Assembly (NCBI GenBank): GCA_002336085.1
Contig: DDEH01000041.1
Location: forward strand, 43,397 to 66,578
Direction: 5' to 3'
Length of the DNA stretch: 23,182 nucleotides
Origin: Flavobacteriales bacterium UBA1959
GTDB taxonomy: Bacteria > Bacteroidota > Bacteroidia > Flavobacteriales_D > Sanyastnellaceae
Within the stretch, counting starts at the first letter, position 1. Each line of letters begins with the position of its first letter. The position numbers and the translations under genes were made by a program. Below, in pieces: positions 15,397 to 23,182 of this stretch. The notes under the pieces are model-generated. The model worked only from the letters and a program-made list of their open reading frames with translations, was not told where the DNA came from and ran no database searches.

Positions 15397-16746
15397 TTAA
15401 AGTGCACCAATCACTTCCTCCAGCGCAATGGATCGAGAGCCTTTGAGTAGGATTTTTTTTCCAGTTATCGGATGCAGAGCGAGGTGACGGCCTAATTCTT
15501 GCGTCGTTTCAAATGAGAGTATTCCCGGGATTTGCGAGGCAGATAGATGAAAGAGTGGGCCCACGGTAATGACGCGTACGCCCATTTCAAGGGCTTTCTG
15601 TACGATTTCATTATGCGCAACGGCCGCAAAAGAACCAAGTTCTCCCATGTCGCCAAGAATGGCCACCAATGAGGTATTATCCCCTTCAATGTCTGCCGCT
15701 TCTCCGAAGAAGTTCAACGCAGATTCCATGCTGCTTGGATTGGCATTATACGCGTCGAGTAGGACCTCATTGGCATCCGTGCGGATCCACTGGGAACGGT
15801 TGTTGTTTGGCGCGTAAGACATCAATGCCTGGCTGCAGTTTTCTGAAGACACTCCAAAATGAATGCCCACCGCAACCGCGGTCATCATATTCTCGAAATT
15901 ATGAACTCCAGAAATGTGGCAGCGTAAGGGACCTTGTTCGGTTTTATTGAGATCAACCCAAGTGAAGGATGCGTCATTGCTTGAGGATGAAACAAAAGGG
16001 GGGTGATTTCGAGTTCCGTAAGTAATGCGGGGTAGAGAGTCCGATTTTTCGAGCAAAATAGGGTGATTTGCATTTACGAAAAGTGCAGCGCCATCTGCTT
16101 CACGGCGCTCATTTTGATTGCGAAAAAAGTCAAACAATTCACTTTTGCCTTTTATGACTCCTTGAATGCCGCCAAAACCATCCAAATGGGCGCGGCCAAT
16201 ATTGGTAATGATGCCGTGTGTAGGCTCGGAAATGCTCGCAAGCAACGCGATTTCGCCTTGGGCATTGGCTCCCATCTCCACGATAACCATGTCTGGATTC
16301 TTGTCCACACTTAGCAAAGTGAGCGGAACGCCAATTTCATTATTGAGATTGCCTGCAGTTGCCTGAACGTCTGGAAATTTTGATTGACAAACTATTTTGA
16401 GCAGTTCTTTGGTGGTTGTTTTTCCATTGCTACCTGTCAAACCAATTACGGGACAGTCCCACTTTCTTCGGTGCCATCGTGCAAGCGATTGCAAAGCGAG
16501 CAGTACATCGTCAACGAGTATTGCATCTGGGATTTTCAGCAAAATTTGCGCATCATCAATGACTGCGCCACAGCACCCGTGCTCAATTGCTAGTTGTGCG
16601 TATTGATTGCCATCAAAATTCTCTCCTCTCAGCGCAAAAAAAAGTTTACCATTGCTGGTTTGGCGAGTATCCGTAGTCACTCCAGTGGAAGCAGCAAAGG
16701 CTTTCTGAATCAGTTTAAAACGGGGGTCGTTGTTGGACAAGAACAT
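15397..16746 (-). CDS. murF: UDP-N-acetylmuramoyl-tripeptide--D-alanyl-D-alanine ligase (MurF)
   Basis: A Mur ligase that adds D-Ala-D-Ala to the UDP-MurNAc-tripeptide in the cytoplasm. The P-loop VIGLTGSNGKTTTKEL has K121 (counting from the TTG at 16782). The early substrate-binding stretch TGVTTDTRQTSNGKLFFALRG, the middle-domain motifs EIGVPLTLLSV, VEMGANAQGEIA and TNIGRAHLDGFG, and the C-terminal LLDAYNANPSSMESAL are all present. The ATG at 16746 gives 449 residues, the usual length, and places about 20 residues before the TDTR motif. A TTG at 16782 would add 12 residues. It follows gldJ after an intrinsic terminator and precedes tyrS. The gldJ-murF order is a known Flavobacteriia neighbourhood. 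Confidence 0.96.
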   Translation of the reverse strand: MFLSNNDPRFKLIQKAFAASTGVTTDTRQTSNGKLFFALRGENFDGNQYAQLAIEHGCCGAVIDDAQILLKIPDAILVDDVLLALQSLARWHRRKWDCPVIGLTGSNGKTTTKELLKIVCQSKFPDVQATAGNLNNEIGVPLTLLSVDKNPDMVIVEMGANAQGEIALLASISEPTHGIITNIGRAHLDGFGGIQGVIKGKSELFDFFRNQNERREADGAALFVNANHPILLEKSDSLPRITYGTRNHPPFVSSSSNDASFTWVDLNKTEQGPLRCHISGVHNFENMMTAVAVGIHFGVSSENCSQALMSYAPNNNRSQWIRTDANEVLLDAYNANPSSMESALNFFGEAADIEGDNTSLVAILGDMGELGSFAAVAHNEIVQKALEMGVRVITVGPLFHLSASQIPGILSFETTQELGRHLALHPITGKKILLKGSRSIALEEVIGAL

Positions 16747-16790
16747 ACCTTGCAAAGTATTGCTTAGTTCCAATTTGGCCAAGGAATGGC

Positions 16791-16827
16791 AAAAAAAAAG
16801 CCTCGAATAAAATCGAAGCTTTTTTTT
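16791..16827 (-). terminator. Intrinsic terminator between gldJ and murF
   Basis: Read on the minus strand, a 15-base stem (eight A, GC, then TTCGA) pairs across a six-base loop (16807-16812) with TCGAGGC plus eight T, the single mismatch being a U-G wobble. It is followed directly by a 9-base T run (complement of 16791-16799). It sits 16 bases after the gldJ stop and 45 bases before the murF ATG. Confidence 0.88.
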
Positions 16828-16842
16828 AAAGGAACCATTGTT

Positions 16843-18579
16843 TTATCGCGGAGAATTCATGGTTTGTGATCCCATGCGATCCATGGCACAGCGGAACCCA
16901 ATTGCTGCAGAACTCTTGTCCTCATCAAGGAATCGACGAGTCCCTGGACTTAAGTAGAAGCTTCGATCGTTCCAAGCACCTCCTTTAAAAACACGTGAAC
17001 GATTGTTCACCAGGGAGGTTTTTCCGAATCCGTACATGCGGTTTTCCTGTTGTTTGAAGCCATCGTCTCCATAATAAATGCTCGATTGGAAGTCGCCGTC
17101 TTTGTAGTCGATGTTGTCTGCTTCTCGGTAGTTATCGCGCCCTAGACTTTCTTGAACCGTCATGTTGCGTCGCTGCAATTCACCAGGAACAGACGAAACG
17201 TTGTCAACAAACAAGTCGATTAGGTCAGGTGCTAAGAGCAGTTCACTGTCAATGATGAGCTCTAAACCTTCCGCGACCTGTTCCATCGCTTCTTCTTGTC
17301 GCTTCAACTTTTCGTCTTCCTTGGCTGCTTGTATCGCAGTAAAAACATTGTCGACTAGGTTTTGCTCCTCATCTGTGAAGTTTTTAGCGGCAACATTTTG
17401 GTATGCCCGAATGTCAGCTTCGAGAGATGCAATGTCATAGACTACATAATCCAATTTATCTGCAATTGACCCTGCAGAATTGAGTTGTACAGTTTCAAAT
17501 ACATTGCCGCGGAAAGGTCGAAACTCTTCAGCATCCACAGCATTGTAGGCGCGGTATACATCCATGACCCACTCATTAACATTCCCCGCCATATTGTACA
17601 GGCCATAATCATTTGGAGAGTATTCATAAACAGGAGCAGTGGCCGAAGCACCATCGTTCAAATTGCCCGCTACACCCATATAGTCTCCTCGTCCTCTTGC
17701 AAAGTTGGCATTCATACTGCCGTATGAACCGGATCGACTGTTGTCATCCCTTGTATAATGCCCGTCCCAAGGATACGTGCGACGGTCGCGAATGAGTTCA
17801 GCATAACTATTGCCGATCAACCCCAATGCAGCAAACTCCCACTCAGCCTCAGTTGGTAAACGATAGGCTGGTTGAAATAGACCATCCGAAAATCCTACTT
17901 GGCGATATCCTGAGGAGTTTGGCCGGTAATCTTTGAGGCCTTCTGCTAAAGGTTCTCCTTGATATTGTCCTGAGAGGTAAGTTTCTGTTGTAAAGTGGTC
18001 CTCATCTATTTGTCCGTCAGGATTGTGCGCAATTAAGCCTTCACGCACCAAAAGTTGTTCGTTGACGCGGTCTGAACGCCACTTACAAAAGTTGTTAGCT
18101 TGGTTCCATGATACACCTACTACCGGATAGTCCCGGTAGGCGGGATGTCTGAGGTAATAATTTACAAAAGGTTCGTTGAAGCTCAGTTTCTCACGCCAAA
18201 CCAAGGTGTCAGGAAGTGCCCGCTTCACGACTTCGGGATATGAATCTCCGTAAACGCGTTGAAGCCAAAAGATATATTCAAGCCAAAAGGAGTTGGTGAC
18301 CTCTGTTTCATCCATGTAAAAGGAAGAAACGGTTACCCGTCGGGGTATGTTATCCCAATTCATCGTCAGATCGTCTTCTACTTGACCCATTGTAAATGTG
18401 CCGCCTTCTATAAAGACCAATCCTGGGGCAGTTTCCTGCGAGAAAAAGGCCTGTTTTTCGAAGCCTCCGTTTTGCGTATTGTTATACGCCCAGCCAGTGG
18501 CACCTGATCGTTCTCCTGAACAACCGGAGGCGAGAGTGGCCAATGCAATGAGAGTGAAAGTAGGTAACTTCCAAGTCAT
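16843..18579 (-). CDS. gldJ: Gliding motility / T9SS lipoprotein GldJ (SUMF1-fold)
   Basis: A 578-residue outer-membrane lipoprotein needed in Flavobacteriia for gliding and type IX secretion. The signal peptide ends in a lipobox (LASGC, Cys20) when started at the ATG 18579; the open frame continues upstream to a TTG at 18675, but that start hides the signal peptide. After the GldJ-typical segment ATGWAYNNTQNGGFEK comes the SUMF1/FGE domain: GLVFIEGGTFTMGQ (~53-65), DETEVTN, PVVGVSWNQANNFCKW, RLPTEAEWEFAALG, NMAGNVNEWVMDVY and, at the end, FKGGAWNDRSFYLSPG and AIGFRCAMD. A long acidic helical insertion (~residues 365-460) lies between. The position normally holding the paired catalytic cysteines of sulfatase-modifying enzymes has none here, so a structural role fits. 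It starts 80 bases after the PorP/SprF gene. Confidence 0.94.
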   Translation of the reverse strand: MTWKLPTFTLIALATLASGCSGERSGATGWAYNNTQNGGFEKQAFFSQETAPGLVFIEGGTFTMGQVEDDLTMNWDNIPRRVTVSSFYMDETEVTNSFWLEYIFWLQRVYGDSYPEVVKRALPDTLVWREKLSFNEPFVNYYLRHPAYRDYPVVGVSWNQANNFCKWRSDRVNEQLLVREGLIAHNPDGQIDEDHFTTETYLSGQYQGEPLAEGLKDYRPNSSGYRQVGFSDGLFQPAYRLPTEAEWEFAALGLIGNSYAELIRDRRTYPWDGHYTRDDNSRSGSYGSMNANFARGRGDYMGVAGNLNDGASATAPVYEYSPNDYGLYNMAGNVNEWVMDVYRAYNAVDAEEFRPFRGNVFETVQLNSAGSIADKLDYVVYDIASLEADIRAYQNVAAKNFTDEEQNLVDNVFTAIQAAKEDEKLKRQEEAMEQVAEGLELIIDSELLLAPDLIDLFVDNVSSVPGELQRRNMTVQESLGRDNYREADNIDYKDGDFQSSIYYGDDGFKQQENRMYGFGKTSLVNNRSRVFKGGAWNDRSFYLSPGTRRFLDEDKSSAAIGFRCAMDRMGSQTMNSPR

Positions 18580-18659
18580 GGTTTCGTTGATTTCAATTGG
18601 TTTCATGCAGATTGAGGGGTCTAGTGCTGTTCTATTCTCAGCGGTCAGGGTGTATTCAA

Positions 18660-19658
18660 CTAGAAAGACGGGCAATTTATTGTTCTAAACTTAGAACGCT
18701 TGCCGCGGCAGTCAAACTGAATGGTCATACTTATTTCATGTGCGCCGCCCGTGGACGGTGTCAATTGGGATATTGTCAAATCATAGCTATAGCCGAATTG
18801 AACAACATCTGTTTTGATGCCGAGCGTTACGATAAATGCATCTTTGTAATCGGTGAGAATGATACCGCGGTACCAGATGCCTCCAACGAGCGGGCCTTTG
18901 TTGACATAAAGGCCAACATTCATTTGCTGCATCTCGCCTTGTCGTCTGTACAATATGTTTGGTGAAATCGTGGATTCCACTCCGGTGACAGAGCGCTGCA
19001 AAGGCAAAGTGGCTCCTGCATGCACAGTGTATTTCATGGGGAGTCTGCTGGTTCCAACTACCAGTGACTCGTTCGGTTCATTCAAATGATGAACAGCTAC
19101 TCCGAAATAATACTTGTCTGTAAAGCCCAAGAATCCAGTGCTGAAATCTACTGTCTGTACCATCCCGCCACGTGGTTTGTCTTGCGACTCGTAGATGAAT
19201 CCGCGTCGGGGATCAATCATGTCGCCAAACGAAAGCTGCCCCCAATCCAATGCTTTTTGCATGTAGGTGACCTGCATCGCCGCTTTGATCGAGAGCTTGC
19301 GAGTAATGGCTTGCTGATAACTGTATATTCCACTCGCTGTTGTGGTGCTGAGTGTTCCTCGTCCCGCTTGGTCATTCATTACAATGAATCCCAAACCTCC
19401 AGACAGCGTTTCGACATGTTGGTCGTAAGCCGCTGCGGTTGTCACGAACGAGCCGCTCATCGCTGGCCACTGGTTTCGATAGGACATGGTTAGCCGCGGG
19501 CACCGCGCCGTTCCTGCGAAAGCAGGATTTAGGTACAACGGGTTGGCGAAGTATTGTGTGAACTCAGGGTCTTGGGCCTGAGCATTCTCAGTTCCGAGGG
19601 TCACAAAAAATAGTGCCAAAAAGATGGCTAGTGCAGGTATTGTCAGGAGTTGCTTCAT
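18660..19658 (-). CDS. PorP/SprF-family type IX secretion outer-membrane protein
   Basis: A 332-residue outer-membrane beta-barrel protein. The signal peptide is cleaved after AQA (residue 28), followed by the family hallmark DPEFTQYFANPLYLNPAFAG. The remainder is repeated amphipathic strands with many Gly/aromatic residues, and the C-terminus carries the Cys-bounded tail KFRTINCPSF characteristic of PorP/SprF. PorP-family proteins interact with the T9SS rotor or shuttle complex, or act as anchors for a specific adhesin; many paralogs exist per genome, so the exact partner is unknown. No OmpA-like peptidoglycan protein or giant adhesin gene lies next to it. It is divergent from porU and probably co-transcribed with gldJ. 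Confidence 0.93.
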   Translation of the reverse strand: MKQLLTIPALAIFLALFFVTLGTENAQAQDPEFTQYFANPLYLNPAFAGTARCPRLTMSYRNQWPAMSGSFVTTAAAYDQHVETLSGGLGFIVMNDQAGRGTLSTTTASGIYSYQQAITRKLSIKAAMQVTYMQKALDWGQLSFGDMIDPRRGFIYESQDKPRGGMVQTVDFSTGFLGFTDKYYFGVAVHHLNEPNESLVVGTSRLPMKYTVHAGATLPLQRSVTGVESTISPNILYRRQGEMQQMNVGLYVNKGPLVGGIWYRGIILTDYKDAFIVTLGIKTDVVQFGYSYDLTISQLTPSTGGAHEISMTIQFDCRGKRSKFRTINCPSF

Positions 19659-19834
19659 GTAGAGGAGGCCCTATGAATTTACAAGAATAAGAAAAAAACA
19701 AATGCAGCCAGTATTTTGTTGTGTCATCCAACAAATACTCTTGCAGTATACTATCTATGTTTAACGTACGTTTTGGCCATTGCGTTGCATTTGTTTTTTG
19801 TTTCACCTTCGCACTTCCTAATTAAAGGGCAACA
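19659..19834. promoter_or_regulatory. Divergent promoter region between PorP/SprF gene and porU
   Basis: A 176-base AT-rich region with no gene. For the minus strand I see TTTG (complement of 19699-19702), a 17-base spacer and TAAATTCA (complement of 19674-19681), resembling the Bacteroidota TTTG/TAnnTTTG promoter with two mismatches and ending 15 bases before the ATG. For porU, TATGTTTA (19756-19763) is a one-mismatch -7 element without a well-spaced -33. AAAGGG eight bases before the porU ATG may act as a weak ribosome binding site. Confidence 0.3.
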
Positions 19835-22800
19835 ATGATCCGATTTAATTTGAAAGCATTCAGCTGTCAATCGTTCTTTTTGAGCACTGCGCGACGCCAT
19901 CGAATTGCAGCAGTGCTTGTCATTCTTTGCGCTTGCGCTTCGGCTCTCAAAGCTCAAGAAAATCAGCTGCTAACTGTTGTGGAAGGAACGTTTGAAGTGG
20001 ATTGGTTAGAAGTGGGTTGCGATGAAGCTCCCGTTGGAATGTATGCTCCAGTCGACGGGTTTTGGCTCGATGAGATTCCGTGGAATGTTTTTGAAAAGAA
20101 ATTACCCAGTCATTGGTTGGGCATCCAGGATTTGGTCACCGAGGAGGTTTGGACGATTGCAGATTCCTCGCTTTTGACTCGTCGCCAATGTGAGTTATTA
20201 AAATTGCGCGCGAGCAATCACTCAGTAAATTGGGATTTTCTTTCTCAATCTCAGCACAAAGTTGGCCAGGTTCAAACTCCGCTATTGCGCTTCAATATCA
20301 ATCGCAATCATTATGAGCGGCTAGAAAGCATTGATTTTGCCTTGGGGAAATCGGAATCATTTGGTCTTGGAGTGATTGAAACCACGAACCAGCGTAGCCG
20401 AAACTGGCCTGAAACAAGTCCTCTCAATAGTGGTCAATTTATACGGATTGCAATACCGGCGGATGGGATTTATCGAATAAACAGAGATTGGATTCAGGCA
20501 GCAGGATTTGATCCCGATTCTTTGGACCCGAGGTTGTTGAAGCTATTCGGGAATGGCGGCGATATGTTGCCATTCGATAATGCAGTGGTGAGACCGCTTG
20601 GTTTAATGCCGGCGGCTATTGCCTTTGAGGGAGAAGAGGATGGAATCTGGGACGCCAATGATGCGCTCTATTTTTGGGGAGATGGTCCGGACAATTGGGT
20701 GCCCGAGGGCGCAATTCGTGGATGGGAACACGAACGCAATTCCTTTAACGATGCAGCATGTTATTTTCTGCAGTTGGATGGGGGGGTGGCCGGTGAAATG
20801 CATCGGGTGGATGAGCAGCAGTTGCCCATTATCGAGTCGGATACTCTGATCACAGAGTACTGGTCCAAACAATTTCATGAAATGGAGCTTGAAAGCATTA
20901 ACCGCTCTGGTCGTGAGTGGTTTGGGGAATCTTTTGGCTCTGTACCTTCTCGCACAGTGACGTTTAATGTTCCACATGCCACTGAAAAATTAGGCGCTTT
21001 GGCCTACAAATTCGCCGCTCAATCCATGGGTGCAAGCAGTGTTTTTGAGGTGACAGCGGGTGATGTTTCAGGCAGTGCCTCTCCATCCTACACGAGCCAA
21101 ACTTCCACAAGCAATGTAGCAAACTTGGCATCGGGCGCTGCGGTCGGTGTCCTCAAGGTCGGTTCTGGACTCAATGCGCGTGTGGAGGTTAATGTCAATT
21201 TTAATGCAGGAGCCACAGGAGCACGGGGATGGTTGGATTATGTCAGGATTGCCCAGGAATGTCAGTTGATTATGCCGGGTCCTCAGCTGAACTTTTATGC
21301 GGCATCATCCGTGTCGAATTCAGTGGCTGAATACCGAGTCTCTCAATCTCCTCAATTGAAAGCAGTTTGGGACATCACTATCGGTAATCAGCCAGAGGCG
21401 CTTGTTTTGGAGGAATTAGAAGATGAAACGGCATGGCGGGCGCAGATGGATACGAACCGCCGCTTCGTAGCTTTCTCAGAATACGGATTCTTAGAGCCCG
21501 TATACCAAGGGCCCGTCGCAAACGTGGATTTGCATCAGTTTGAACGCGCAGATTTGGTCATTGTCACTCGAGAGGATTACATCGCGGCCGCGGAGCGACT
21601 GGCAAATTTGCATGCGGACGAAGGACTGGAGGTGCTTGTTACGACGCAACGAGCCGTTTTTGACGACTTTTCAAGTGGGAATGTCGACCCTACGGCACTT
21701 AAAATGCTCATGATGATGCTTCGTGATAGAGCTTTGGAAGGTGGTTGGGATGCTCCGCGTTATCTCCAAATCATGGGCGATGGGACATTTGCAAATCGCT
21801 CGAACTTGATGGCTTCACCATTTGTAATTACGTACCAAAGTGAAAACTCCATCAGCCCTACCTCAAGTTACGTGAGCGATGATTATTTTGGTTTTCTTGC
21901 AGATGAATACGGCGAGGGTATCGGCGATAAAATGGCAATTGGAGTGGGGCGTATAGCATGCGCGACGGCAGATCAAGCCAATGCGATGGTGGACAAAGTA
22001 GAGGCATATATGGAGCACCCGAGCTCCACTGCTGTGGCTTCTGGATGTGCAGATGAATCCGGTGGCGATGACGGCCGTTGGAGGAACCGAATTTGCTTTG
22101 TTTCAGATGATATGGATGGGAACGGAGGCCCAACAGAGATTGAGCATATGCAGAATTCTGATGAGCATGCAGAGAAGTTGGCCGAAAACCATCCGGAATA
22201 CGATGTGGTTAAGATTTACCTAGATGCGTACCCCCAAGAGAGCACTCCGGGTGGTGAGCGTTATCCTCAGGCACAAGAAGCCATTGATCGACAAGTGAGA
22301 GAAGGAGCATTGATTATGAATTACATCGGTCATGGAGGGGAAAAAGGATGGTCCCATGAACGCGTTTTAAACACGACTACGATTCAGAACTGGGAAAACC
22401 TCAAGCGCATGCCATTGTTCATGACGGCAACATGCGAGCTTGCCCGTTATGATGATCCAGATGTCGAGTCAGCGGGTGAAATGATGGTCATGAACCCTGA
22501 CGGAGGAGCCATTGCTATGCTTACTACGACGCGGGTTGTTTTTAGCGGGTCTAACCAGCAATTGAATAGGGCGTTTTACGATGTAGCATTATTTGATACA
22601 ACGTCACAAGCACTGCGCTTGGGTGATATTGTCAAGGAGACCAAGAACGATCCGCAAGTATCGAATAGTTCCAATAAGCGAAATTTTACATTGCTCGGGG
22701 ATGTGGCATTGAAACTCAATTATCCAGAGCATGAAGTTCGTTTTACCGCGGTGCCTGATACCCTGAATGCACTGGGGCAAGCGACGGTTTCTGGCTTCAT

Positions 22801-23182
22801 CGCCGACGGAAACAGCGCTGTTCTGGAAGATTTTGAAGGGATCATTCACGTCAAAGTTTTTGATAAGCCCTCTCAAATCACTAGTCTGAATAATGATGGT
22901 GCTCCAAATCCGCACGCATTTGAGGTGCGGCGAAATGTGTTGTTCAGCGGTGTGGCAACTGTGGAATCGGGGCAATTCGATTTTGATTTTGTGGTGCCTC
23001 GCGATATTGACTATAGTTATGGCCCTGGTCGTATCAGTGCTTATGCTGTTTCGGATTCGTCAGATGCTCACGGTGCAATAAGTGACTTTATCATCGGCGG
23101 AGTTTCAGAGGTGTTTGAGGTGGATAACGATCCGCCGGTGGTAGACTTGTTTTTGAACGACACTCTTTTTCAAGACGGAGGG
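19835..23182 (+). CDS. porU: Type IX secretion system sortase PorU (3' end outside window)
   Basis: The frame is open from the ATG at 19835 to the right edge, giving 1116 codons without a stop; the C-terminal part is missing. PorU removes the C-terminal signal of T9SS cargo at the cell surface and joins the cargo to lipopolysaccharide. A long signal peptide (hydrophobic core ~24-37, cleavage after LKA at 40) leads to the PorU N-terminal region, with SGQFIRIAIPADGIYRINRD and LLKLFGNGGDMLP. The C25 (gingipain-like) peptidase domain includes PRYLQIMGDGTF and SSYVSDDYFGFLADE. Its catalytic dyad is His833 in YIGHGG and Cys867 in TATCELARYDDP, 34 residues apart. After it comes LLGDVALKLNYPEHEV and an Ig-like region with DNDPPVVDLFLNDTLF at the edge, which in PorU precedes the last domain. 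Divergent from the PorP/SprF gene; porV may follow beyond the window. Confidence 0.95.
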   Translation, partial: MIRFNLKAFSCQSFFLSTARRHRIAAVLVILCACASALKAQENQLLTVVEGTFEVDWLEVGCDEAPVGMYAPVDGFWLDEIPWNVFEKKLPSHWLGIQDLVTEEVWTIADSSLLTRRQCELLKLRASNHSVNWDFLSQSQHKVGQVQTPLLRFNINRNHYERLESIDFALGKSESFGLGVIETTNQRSRNWPETSPLNSGQFIRIAIPADGIYRINRDWIQAAGFDPDSLDPRLLKLFGNGGDMLPFDNAVVRPLGLMPAAIAFEGEEDGIWDANDALYFWGDGPDNWVPEGAIRGWEHERNSFNDAACYFLQLDGGVAGEMHRVDEQQLPIIESDTLITEYWSKQFHEMELESINRSGREWFGESFGSVPSRTVTFNVPHATEKLGALAYKFAAQSMGASSVFEVTAGDVSGSASPSYTSQTSTSNVANLASGAAVGVLKVGSGLNARVEVNVNFNAGATGARGWLDYVRIAQECQLIMPGPQLNFYAASSVSNSVAEYRVSQSPQLKAVWDITIGNQPEALVLEELEDETAWRAQMDTNRRFVAFSEYGFLEPVYQGPVANVDLHQFERADLVIVTREDYIAAAERLANLHADEGLEVLVTTQRAVFDDFSSGNVDPTALKMLMMMLRDRALEGGWDAPRYLQIMGDGTFANRSNLMASPFVITYQSENSISPTSSYVSDDYFGFLADEYGEGIGDKMAIGVGRIACATADQANAMVDKVEAYMEHPSSTAVASGCADESGGDDGRWRNRICFVSDDMDGNGGPTEIEHMQNSDEHAEKLAENHPEYDVVKIYLDAYPQESTPGGERYPQAQEAIDRQVREGALIMNYIGHGGEKGWSHERVLNTTTIQNWENLKRMPLFMTATCELARYDDPDVESAGEMMVMNPDGGAIAMLTTTRVVFSGSNQQLNRAFYDVALFDTTSQALRLGDIVKETKNDPQVSNSSNKRNFTLLGDVALKLNYPEHEVRFTAVPDTLNALGQATVSGFIADGNSAVLEDFEGIIHVKVFDKPSQITSLNNDGAPNPHAFEVRRNVLFSGVATVESGQFDFDFVVPRDIDYSYGPGRISAYAVSDSSDAHGAISDFIIGGVSEVFEVDNDPPVVDLFLNDTLFQDGG

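Noticed and set aside
18682..18697. Perfect 7-base inverted repeat (GTTCTAA / TTAGAAC) near the end of the PorP/SprF gene considered as a terminator or operator
   Set aside because: It lies inside the coding sequence for the conserved KFRTIN tail, has only a two-base centre so cannot form a hairpin well, and has no T run.

Overview
The window reads as a chromosomal piece of a Bacteroidota member, most likely a marine member of the Flavobacteriales. The evidence is a cluster of type IX secretion/gliding genes (porU, a PorP/SprF-family gene, gldJ) next to murF, Bacteroidota-style signal peptides ending in AQ, lipoprotein signals without strong Shine-Dalgarno sequences upstream, and a secreted protein built from Cys-containing repeats with a DDGSC core, a type I associate with marine Flavobacteriia. 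Species-level identity cannot be read from the sequence. I see no rRNA, tRNA, CRISPR array, transposase or phage gene. The window is gene-dense and has no gene-free stretch above 300 bases.

Layout. 1-2421 (+): the tail of an outer-membrane-barrel-like protein, then efp and a GAF-SpoIIE (PP2C-type) phosphatase separated by 3 bases. 2418-6373 (-): a three-gene surface-polysaccharide operon, read flippase, Wzz-like chain-length protein, O-antigen polymerase/ligase. 6459-8167 (+): a divergent GT4-type glycosyltransferase overlapping rnhB by 4 bases. 8347-12321 (+): a single 1324-residue secreted mosaic protein with three lamin-tail domains, a cupredoxin with a complete type-1 copper ligand set, two OB-like domains, nine short Cys modules and a dockerin-like C-terminal loop. 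It is closed by a bidirectional terminator. 12409-12921 (-): a small lipoprotein. 12974-14068 (+): a LuxE-family acyl-protein synthetase-like gene. 14072-16746 (-): tyrS and murF. 16843-19658 (-): gldJ and a PorP/SprF-family gene, with a terminator between gldJ and murF. 19835 to the right edge (+): porU, the T9SS sortase, cut off by the window end.

How they fit together. Two themes run through the window: building the cell surface (polysaccharide export and polymerisation, murF, lipoproteins) and T9SS export with attachment to that surface. In characterised Bacteroidota, PorU removes the C-terminal signal of T9SS cargo and joins the cargo to an anionic lipopolysaccharide, so having the sortase and glycan-assembly genes within 20 kb is suggestive, though the link is inferred here. 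The most unusual item is the giant secreted protein. It carries the accessory modules of extracellular nucleases without any nuclease domain, adds a copper site, is nearly free of lysine and arginine, and ends in a dockerin-like loop instead of a recognisable T9SS sorting domain.
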